A stretch of 6,229 nt of DNA from Methanosarcinales archaeon (GTDB taxonomy: Archaea; Halobacteriota; Syntropharchaeia; Alkanophagales; Methanospirareceae), in the NCBI GenBank assembly GCA_025464585.1, contig JAODGL010000145.1:1-6229 (forward strand), given 5' to 3'. This document shows positions 1-5,010 of the stretch, piece after piece (the first letter of the stretch is position 1; every line of letters starts with the position of its first letter). Made by a program: the position numbers and the translations under genes. The notes beneath the pieces are model-generated. The model saw only the letters and a program-made list of their open reading frames with translations, did not search any database and was not told the origin of the DNA.

Positions 1-395
1 TCATCATATCCGCCCCCTTTTTCATACCTTCTGAACATCTTATGTTTGAATACACGTTTGGATTTAACCGTATTATCCTGCATTTGTTCCTCTTCCACCT
101 TTCGTTCAGTCGTAGAATAAAGAGGAATCAAACCCGCGGAGAATGCGAAATTAACCATCAAATACGATGCCCCGGGGTCGCCCTGGATGAGCACATAATC
201 GCCATGATTCCCGGTCTCCTTAATCCACCTACGAACAGGTTTCAGATAGTCGGCTAATTGCGGTATCGCGGGTGGGATATTCATCCACAAATACTGTAAA
301 TCATCCGGCAATGCTACAAACTCGCTCACGCCTAACGAATTATTAGCATCCCTTTTTTGCTCCTCGGTTAACGCATGAGAAAATAGAAGTAACAT
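1..395 (-). CDS. csx20: Csx20-family CRISPR ancillary protein (3' end beyond window)
   Basis: This gene is open from an ATG at 395-393 to the left edge, giving 131 complete codons with no stop, so its C-terminus lies outside the window. The start MLLLFSHALTEEQ, the stretch GDYVLIQGDPGA (residues 65-76), a hydrophobic segment VNFAFSAGLIPLYSTT (81-96) and the basic end VFKHKMFRRYE (115-125) match my memory of the Csx20 family. Members are about 130-150 residues, so only a few codons are probably missing. The fold looks like a small alpha/beta Rossmann-type protein without membrane segments. Csx20 proteins occur in type III loci and are predicted relatives of CARF/ring-nuclease proteins that would remove cyclic oligoadenylate; that role is family-level prediction, not visible here. 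The ATG sits one base after the cmr3 stop, so it is almost certainly co-transcribed and translationally coupled. The family call is from recognition and needs a profile search. Confidence 0.75.
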   Translation of the reverse strand, partial: MLLLFSHALTEEQKRDANNSLGVSEFVALPDDLQYLWMNIPPAIPQLADYLKPVRRWIKETGNHGDYVLIQGDPGASYLMVNFAFSAGLIPLYSTTERKVEEEQMQDNTVKSKRVFKHKMFRRYEKGGGYD

Positions 396-396
396 C

Positions 397-1470
397 CTAC
401 TCACTCTTTACACCCCCTGCATACGCTATGCCAAACCCCTGTTTATTATAATAATCCGATATCGCCTTTCCATGGAAGGTGTCTATAACATCCTGAATGT
501 CACCTTCATGCTCAAAATAATATACACTTCCCACAGGCACGGCTTTGAACATTGGTTTGGGCATTCCTTTTTTCATGTCAAAACCGCCAATATGCGCTGG
601 TCTTCCAATAGCAGCCGTAAGCAGTTTCAGTTTTAGCCCATTGTAGCTTCCTTCCAAGGTCGTCTCATCTATCCATCCAGGCAGCCAGCCGTTTTTGAAT
701 ATCGCCGGTGTGGAGAGGTATATCTTAAATATGTTTCCAGCAGTAATAGAAGCATCAACCGTAATATCTCTGCCATACCTTTCATAGGATGCGGCTTTGC
801 CTTCACCACCAAGCTTCATTAATCCCCTTTCCAGCAGGTCCAGACCATCGAAATCAACGATTATGCTGATACTTTTTCCTTCTTTGTTCTTCAATCTTCT
901 CATATCCACACGGTAGAGCTTGCCCTCCTCGCTCGTCCCTGTTTCACTATCAATGCCAATGCCTATCTTCGGCTCAGGTAATACGATATCCGCCAGCTTA
1001 GGCGTAGTAGAGAACGAATTCTCAGTGCATTTTAAGTATCCTCTCAACGAATCCAGATTGATTAAGCCTCCATCCACATTCTCCACCACATCATCACTCC
1101 TCAGTACATACGGAGTTGTGCAGGAGCTCTTTACATCTTCTAACTCACCCATAGATAGAACAAAAACCTCTTTATCTCCTTTCCTCCTTACACAGTCATT
1201 GGGTAGTGGCAAGTAAATATCATCGTCTTCTAAAAGACAGATGCCTCTTATCTTCAAATCCTTTGTCGGGTCATCCACAGTCGGGTCATCCACATCATTT
1301 GCTTTTTCAAGTTCGTCAATATGGTCAGAGAAATAAGCACTTCGCAAAGCGCCGTAAATCACCGATGGATAAGGTGGAAACACGCCGTTTGCCCATGTCT
1401 CTTCGCCCATCGTAAACGGTTTACCATCCCTGAAAAATAGCGTGTCCAATGGCTTTATTTTTATTATCAT
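397..1470 (-). CDS. cmr3: Cmr3, type III-B RAMP subunit (Cas5 group)
   Basis: This 357-residue protein is full length for Cmr3. Cmr3 is the Cas5-like RAMP subunit that, with Cmr2, caps the 5' handle of crRNA at the foot of the Cmr complex. The N-terminus is diagnostic: PLDTLFFRDGKPF (7-19), then FPPYPSVIYGALRSAYF (31-47). Further family blocks are EPKIGIGID (166-174) leading to LYRVDMRRL (185-193), the glycine-rich KLGGEGKAASYERYG (219-233), IGRPAHIGGFDMKKGMPKPM (288-307), and QGFGIAYAGG (344-353) at the C-terminus. The ATG at 1470-1468 overlaps the cmr2 stop as ATGA and has an upstream GAGGAG (complement of 1477-1482) as ribosome binding site. Residues 60-69 contain a duplicated VDDPT, encoded by a perfect 15-bp tandem repeat. 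The gene is followed one base later by csx20. The identification is secure. Confidence 0.96.
   Translation of the reverse strand: MIIKIKPLDTLFFRDGKPFTMGEETWANGVFPPYPSVIYGALRSAYFSDHIDELEKANDVDDPTVDDPTKDLKIRGICLLEDDDIYLPLPNDCVRRKGDKEVFVLSMGELEDVKSSCTTPYVLRSDDVVENVDGGLINLDSLRGYLKCTENSFSTTPKLADIVLPEPKIGIGIDSETGTSEEGKLYRVDMRRLKNKEGKSISIIVDFDGLDLLERGLMKLGGEGKAASYERYGRDITVDASITAGNIFKIYLSTPAIFKNGWLPGWIDETTLEGSYNGLKLKLLTAAIGRPAHIGGFDMKKGMPKPMFKAVPVGSVYYFEHEGDIQDVIDTFHGKAISDYYNKQGFGIAYAGGVKSE
1265..1294 (-). repeat. Perfect 15-bp tandem duplication inside cmr3
   Basis: GTCGGGTCATCCACA (plus strand) occurs twice back to back at 1265-1279 and 1280-1294. On the coding strand this duplicates VDDPT, residues 60-64 and 65-69 of Cmr3, in an acidic segment between the N-terminal RAMP core and LKIRGICLL. 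It keeps the frame and probably sits in a surface loop. Confidence 0.85.
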
Positions 1471-2147
1471 TTTGTTCTCCTCGCCAGAAAATCAGCAATA
1501 TTTAAAAAAGAAAGAAAATTAGGTTCTCTTCTAATATCTTTAATATGCGGCGAATCAATATAGAGATTGGATAGTTTCTCCTGCCATTCGTCTATTTTTC
1601 TCTTTTTATTATCATCATCGCTTTTTAGCTGCGATGCCCGATTAAGCATTCTTTTAAGCTCTGTTGCCAGCAGCGGGTTTTCAATTTCTCCAAGTTTATA
1701 CAATTCAACATTGAGATTCCTTATAAATGTATTAGAAAATCCTGCCATCTCATCCTGCAATTCATTGACCAGATTCTTAAGAAGTTTTATCTTTTTGCTT
1801 TCTCTTTTATCGTCTAACTCCCACTTCCATATTGTCTTGGCGGTCTCACCGGCGCGTTTAAGAACGGCAATTGCGAAAGCGTCTCTCCCACCATCTTCTT
1901 TTGCTTCATGTTCCATCCTTCTTGCCCATTTCAATACTTCCGAAAGCGGAGTTTTATAATGTGCAATCACAATACCCGCCGATGCCGTGGATTTATAATT
2001 ATCTTTTATGGCGAACCCCAACTCTTCGAATTTGGGGAATTCCTTCCTTAATTTTATCAGCACATCAAATAAATGGTTCAGATTAACAAAAGCAAGCACA
2101 TCATCGCCACCTGCATAGACGAGTCTGCCTTCTGGCGGCGAATTTCT
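1467..2147 (-). CDS. cmr2: Cmr2 (Cas10) C-terminal part, separated by frameshift
   Basis: This is the second reading frame of the interrupted cmr2. It is open after an in-frame TGA at 2150-2148 and reads RNSPPEGRLVYAGGDDVLAF, so the GGDD cyclase motif (codons at 2111-2100) lies in this frame. A GTG at 2099-2097 could serve formally as a start, but it falls directly after GGDD and would discard the active site, so it is not a natural start. Downstream blocks are typical of the Cmr2 Palm2 and C-terminal helical domains: TASAGIVIAHYKTPLSEVLK, then ARRMEHEAKE and GRDAFAIAVLKRAGET, and NFLSFLNIADFLARR at the end. In the Cas10 family GGDD makes cyclic oligoadenylate when target RNA is bound. The fragment ends in an ATGA overlap with cmr3. 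Joined to the upstream part it gives about 607 codons, a normal size for HD-less Cmr2. Whether this half is made in the cell depends on whether the frameshift is real. Confidence 0.93.
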   Translation of the reverse strand, partial: RNSPPEGRLVYAGGDDVLAFVNLNHLFDVLIKLRKEFPKFEELGFAIKDNYKSTASAGIVIAHYKTPLSEVLKWARRMEHEAKEDGGRDAFAIAVLKRAGETAKTIWKWELDDKRESKKIKLLKNLVNELQDEMAGFSNTFIRNLNVELYKLGEIENPLLATELKRMLNRASQLKSDDDNKKRKIDEWQEKLSNLYIDSPHIKDIRREPNFLSFLNIADFLARRTK

Positions 2148-3289
2148 TCATCTGCCTTTTTGGCATAATCACCAAGTTCTTCTGATACCTTCTTATGAAA
2201 CGCTTTCAAATTCGTCTTTTCTTCATCCTCTAAAAACTCCCCGGAAAACCATTCGCCCATATTGTCTCCATCAGACATAATGAGAGCATAATATTCAGGT
2301 GGTTTACCTATCTTATTGCCATTTTTATCTTCTATATTGTAGAACATCCTCAATTGCGTCCTTGCATCATTCAGCGATTTTTCACCATTAAAATATCCAT
2401 ATCTACGCAGATATTCTTCTCTCAAATTTTCTTCATAATACAACTGTTCATCGAAATTATTAAAGAAAGCCTTATAATTCCTTTTTTCTTTATCTGCGAT
2501 ATTTGATAGCCAATTCATAGCGGCAATCGCAGCCGTAGAAGGAAAATGCTTCGTGTAATGCCCTTCAAAATATTCTCCCGCGAATCGTTTCACAAAACAA
2601 ACAGCACAGAGTCCTTCGCCTTTCTGGATTTTCATGTTCTCATTCGCATTAAAAACTTTAACATCTTCTCTTTTCACATACAGTTTATTCAGCAGCCCGT
2701 CCTTTCTTAATTTCAAGCCCCCTCTCTTCTCTTCATCGTCGGTCAATCTGTAAAACAGAACATTCCGTTCCCCACATAGAGAGCATTTTCTCCCTGTTTC
2801 ATCCAATTGTCCAAAAACTCTCACATTTTTAACTGCGCCGAGATAACACTCAAGTTTGTCATAATTGTTCGCATAATCGTTTTCAGCCAGGGAAAGAGAA
2901 ACCCAATGAACCTGAAGAAAATCTTTTATCTGTTTCCGGAAAGCTTCTCTAAGCTTATCTTCGTATGAGATGTTTAGAGAATCCAATGCAGACTTCGCTA
3001 TTTTATCAAATTCCTTCTCTACGTACCCTCTTAAACCCTTACCTGTTTCTTCTATATCATCAGATTGCACCTTTGCGATAAAACGGTTAGGCTTGGACGG
3101 TATGCTTTTGCGCGGGAAAATGAATTCGCATTTGTTGCTAAGAGAACTTTCTAATCTGTTCATAGCGGAATCAATCAGATGAGAGAGGAAGAAACTGGCG
3201 GCATATAAATCCTGCGTCTTCCTCGCCTGAGCGATGAACGATTGCACCGGGGTGATGGTGAATAAGAACAGATGCTGCTGTTGCGTCAT
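2078..3289 (-). CDS. cmr2: Cmr2 (Cas10) N-terminal part, HD-less, truncated by frameshift
   Basis: This is the first part of Cmr2, the large Cas10 subunit of the type III-B effector. The protein starts directly at the Palm1 signature LFLFTITPVQSFIAQARKTQ (7-26) followed by DLYAASFFLSHL (27-38); no HD nuclease domain precedes it. A zinc-binding module is seen as C169-x2-C172 and C228-x2-C231. YYALIMSDGDNMGEWFSGEF (333-352) carries the conserved acidic DGD block before the second palm. From about residue 382 the native frame is lost and the last 20 or so residues (ending QVAMMCLLLLI) are out-of-frame translation. The ATG is preceded by a near-perfect GGAGGTGA (complement of 3294-3301) and overlaps the cmr1 stop as ATGA. 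All blocks are intact, with no other disabling change, so decay cannot be old. The Cmr2 identity is secure; the broken state could be a true mutation or a sequence error. Confidence 0.94.
   Translation of the reverse strand: MTQQQHLFLFTITPVQSFIAQARKTQDLYAASFFLSHLIDSAMNRLESSLSNKCEFIFPRKSIPSKPNRFIAKVQSDDIEETGKGLRGYVEKEFDKIAKSALDSLNISYEDKLREAFRKQIKDFLQVHWVSLSLAENDYANNYDKLECYLGAVKNVRVFGQLDETGRKCSLCGERNVLFYRLTDDEEKRGGLKLRKDGLLNKLYVKREDVKVFNANENMKIQKGEGLCAVCFVKRFAGEYFEGHYTKHFPSTAAIAAMNWLSNIADKEKRNYKAFFNNFDEQLYYEENLREEYLRRYGYFNGEKSLNDARTQLRMFYNIEDKNGNKIGKPPEYYALIMSDGDNMGEWFSGEFLEDEEKTNLKAFHKKVSEELGDYAKKADEEIRRQKADSSMQVAMMCLLLLI
2129..2150 (-). other. Frameshift site within cmr2
   Basis: On the minus strand the upstream frame reads KKADEEIRRQKAD and continues to a TGA at 2080-2078. 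The correct Cmr2 residues GRLVYAGGDD are read one base back (-1 frame), and that frame is open only from 2147. The switch must therefore lie between the TGA at 2150-2148 and the GGC codon beginning at 2129. One missing base here, for example an A in the GAAGAAATTC run, would restore EENSPPEGRLVYAGGDD. There is no in-frame X-XXY-YYZ heptamer, so programmed frameshifting has no visible support. Confidence 0.88.
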
Positions 3290-4233
3290 AGAGTCACCTC
3301 CTCAAGTTTATATGACAAATGTTGATTTAACGAACTACAAGCATCTTCAAAAAGTTTAGTTTCCTCTGAATCGTTCAAACCTTCTTTCCCGTAACCATAC
3401 TTTGAGGGTAAATACAAAATATAACCCACGTAATTACCACCTTCATGATGAACTGACATAAAGTATGGTTTAGCGTGTCGATCCAATTTTGACATTTGCT
3501 GTTTATTTACAATGATAGGTGCACCGATATATTGCCTTTTTTCATAGTGATGCTTGTTCTCAATTCTTCCTCTCGCTCCTCTATACACGATTCCCAATTC
3601 TGCCAATGCATCATCCCATTTACTGCATTTCTGTGTTCTCCATAATCGCATTTTTTGTGAAAATGCAGAATACTTTGGTAATTCAGATGAATAATGGCTC
3701 TTTTTCAAGTTAAAATAAAAATCATCATCTTCATCGTTCATTGCCCGAATCCGGAATGAGCCAAAACCATTTCTTGACCTTGACCCCAGCCCACCAAATG
3801 TTGATAATATTCTAAGCACATTAATAACCTCCTTTTCTAACTCATCAGGCAGAGAAATAATTACTGAGAATTTTTTGTTTGGGAGCATGTATTCTTGGGT
3901 TCCATAAGCAAGATATTCTAATATGCTGATTTCAAAACTCTTCTTTCGGGGGGTAGTAACGGGGTGAATGGGTAATTTATCTTTAGATGAGAGAAGCTTA
4001 TGCGGTTTTACCCTTATACTAAACTTGCTCTTCCCTATCTTCTCATCACTTGCGCCGAATATCTCACCTTCCCTATCCTTTAAATCTTCAAGCGATAGGT
4101 GCCCATTCATCGCCCGCCACCAGAACCGCATCGCGCCTTTAACCGAAGGAGGTCTCAACTCCGGAGTGCGCCCATCGGCACCCGCGAGGAACATCGGCGT
4201 GACCGTTTCGCATTCAAACGTTACGGTTTTCAT
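3286..4233 (-). CDS. cmr1: Cmr1, type III-B RAMP subunit (Cas7 group)
   Basis: This 315-residue protein is Cmr1, the Cas7-like RAMP subunit found at the 3' crRNA end (top) of the Cmr complex, where it takes part in target RNA capture. Signature blocks are FECETVTPMFLAGADG (6-21), ELRPPSVKGAMRFWWRAMNG (25-44), EGEIFGASDEKIGKSKF (55-71), the glycine-rich loop FGGLGSRSRNGFGSF (146-160) and RQYIGAPI (233-240). Length is at the short end of the family range, with no break. It is the first gene of the minus-strand operon. The chosen ATG (4233-4231) gives the canonical N-terminus and has no Shine-Dalgarno upstream; another ATG five bases earlier is out of frame. The AT-rich divergent region just upstream suggests a leaderless or very short-leader transcript. 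The gene ends in GAGGTGACTCTATGA, which carries part of the cmr2 ribosome binding site and start, so cmr2 translation is likely coupled to it. Confidence 0.96.
   Translation of the reverse strand: MKTVTFECETVTPMFLAGADGRTPELRPPSVKGAMRFWWRAMNGHLSLEDLKDREGEIFGASDEKIGKSKFSIRVKPHKLLSSKDKLPIHPVTTPRKKSFEISILEYLAYGTQEYMLPNKKFSVIISLPDELEKEVINVLRILSTFGGLGSRSRNGFGSFRIRAMNDEDDDFYFNLKKSHYSSELPKYSAFSQKMRLWRTQKCSKWDDALAELGIVYRGARGRIENKHHYEKRQYIGAPIIVNKQQMSKLDRHAKPYFMSVHHEGGNYVGYILYLPSKYGYGKEGLNDSEETKLFEDACSSLNQHLSYKLEEVTL
3294..3301 (-). promoter_or_regulatory. Strong Shine-Dalgarno site of cmr2
   Basis: The minus strand reads GGAGGTGA four bases before the cmr2 ATG, an exact complement to the usual archaeal/bacterial 16S 3' end. 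It lies inside the last codons of cmr1, so cmr2 is both translationally coupled and independently able to bind ribosomes. It fixes the cmr2 start at 3289 and so supports the absence of an HD domain in Cmr2. Confidence 0.8.
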
Positions 4234-4292
4234 TTCATTGCGTTACCAATATCACAATAGTATTATTATATTTAATAGTAGATGGTATAAAA
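4234..4292. promoter_or_regulatory. Divergent AT-rich promoter region for cmr and cas6 blocks
   Basis: This is the only gap between the two divergent operons. It contains an AT-only core at about 4261-4275 (TATTATTATATTTAA). On the minus strand the core reads ATTAAATATAATA, close to an archaeal box A. Its centre is about 35-40 bp from the cmr1 ATG, which would place transcription start roughly 10 bases upstream of it. On the plus strand TTATATTTAATA (4266-4277) is about 20-25 bp from the cas6 ATG, consistent with a leaderless mRNA. Neither first gene has a Shine-Dalgarno site, while internal genes do, a pattern common in archaea. The core may serve both directions. The box assignments are by eye. 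Confidence 0.55.
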
Positions 4293-4967
4293 ATGCACCT
4301 AAAAACCCTGCGTCTAACCCTGAGGTCGGACAGACCAGTAGAAGAATCCGCAGCGAAGTTAAGAGGTTTCTTCGCCACGCGGTTTAACGAATACGCGTTA
4401 CTGCATCAGCATATAGACGTGGACAAACTACTCTATCGGTATCCGCTTATCCAGTACAAAATGATATACGGTGTTCCGCTCGTATTGGGCATAGAAGAAG
4501 GGGCAGAAGTGTTAAAAGAGATATACGACAAATACGAAGAGATAAGATTAGGCGAAAATACATACACCATTGTAGAACGCGGCATAGCATTAAAAGAAGA
4601 GGCATTCGGCATTTCCACAGAATTAATAACCTATGAATTCATTACACCCTGGCTCGCGTTGAGTCAGAACAACTATCAACGCTATTTGGAATCCGGTAGG
4701 GAAGCACGAAGAGAACTTTTACGGAGGACGCTCATTGGCAATATCCTATCGGCATCGAAAGGGCTGAATTATGTGGTGCTGGAGGAGATAAAGGTTGCTA
4801 TTGGTGGGCTGCGCGTGTGTAACTGTGAGCTTAAAGGGACGTCGTTCATCGGGTTTCTGGGCAGGTTCATGGCGAATTTCGCGATTCCTGATTATATGGG
4901 GCTTGGTAAATCGGTTTCACGTGGGTTCGGGACGGTGAAACGGATTAAGAGAAAAGAAGAGATTTAA
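4293..4967 (+). CDS. cas6: Cas6 pre-crRNA processing endoribonuclease (Cas6b type)
   Basis: This 224-residue protein is Cas6, the RAMP endoribonuclease that cuts CRISPR repeats to release the crRNAs loaded into the Cmr complex. The N-terminal half has ALLHQHIDVDKLLYRYPLIQ (35-54) and GIEEGAEVLKEIYDKY (66-81), which I recognise from Cas6b-like proteins. H38 and H40 are candidates for the catalytic histidine, but this is inference. The middle has ITYEFITPWLALSQNNYQRY (112-131). The C-terminus holds the RAMP glycine-rich loop YMGLGKSVSRGFGTVKRIKR (201-220), which binds repeat RNA. Length is normal and there is no break. The ATG directly follows TATAAAA-type sequence with no Shine-Dalgarno, suggesting leaderless translation. 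It is divergent from cmr1 and leads the plus-strand block. No repeat array is present in the window, so its substrate lies elsewhere in the genome. Confidence 0.9.
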   Translation: MHLKTLRLTLRSDRPVEESAAKLRGFFATRFNEYALLHQHIDVDKLLYRYPLIQYKMIYGVPLVLGIEEGAEVLKEIYDKYEEIRLGENTYTIVERGIALKEEAFGISTELITYEFITPWLALSQNNYQRYLESGREARRELLRRTLIGNILSASKGLNYVVLEEIKVAIGGLRVCNCELKGTSFIGFLGRFMANFAIPDYMGLGKSVSRGFGTVKRIKRKEEI

Positions 4968-4995
4968 TTAAATAAAAACAAGGGATTTAATTAAA
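4961..4995 (+). repeat. Direct repeat of a 12-bp AT-rich element at the cas6 end
   Basis: GATTTAATTAAA occurs at 4961-4972, covering the cas6 stop codon, and again at 4984-4995. The period is 23 bp. Each copy contains the palindrome TTTAATTAAA. The first copy is about 40 bp from the next ATG and could act as a TATA-like element for the downstream gene, giving a short leader that includes its GGAG. This function is speculative; the repeat itself is plain in the sequence. Confidence 0.5.
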
Positions 4996-5003
4996 GCATA
5001 AGT

Positions 5004-5007
5004 GGAG
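5004..5007 (+). promoter_or_regulatory. Ribosome binding site deciding the start of the Cas10/Csx11-like gene
   Basis: GGAG lies three bases before ATG 5011, a short spacing. An in-frame TAA at 4999-5001 limits any upstream extension to a GTG at 5002, which has no Shine-Dalgarno of its own. The ATG at 5011 is therefore the best start, leaving only nine residues before the HD motif. Confidence 0.6.
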
Positions 5008-5010
5008 AAC

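Noticed and set aside
42..257. Plus-strand open frame of 71 codons
   Set aside because: It lies antisense to csx20, has no ribosome binding site and no recognisable protein features.
1567..1959. Plus-strand open frame of 130 codons, rich in Ser/Leu/Phe
   Set aside because: Composition is what the complement of a lysine/glutamate-rich coding region gives; it lies entirely antisense to cmr2.
1467..2099. An independent gene starting at GTG 2099
   Set aside because: The GTG is the valine codon directly after GGDD; starting there would remove a perfectly conserved catalytic motif encoded in the same frame just upstream.
2129..2150. Programmed -1 ribosomal frameshift in cmr2
   Set aside because: The zero-frame codons GAT GAA GAA ATT CGC give no slippery heptamer with good re-pairing, and no conserved precedent in Cmr2 is known to me. 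It is kept only as a remote possibility.
3968..4387. Plus-strand open frame of 139 codons
   Set aside because: It overlaps cmr1 antisense, the divergent promoter and the cas6 start in another frame; both overlapped genes are clear.
4968..5010. Transcription terminator after cas6
   Set aside because: The TTTAATTAAA palindromes are too short and AT-only for a convincing stem, and no T-tract follows; read-through into the next gene is more likely.
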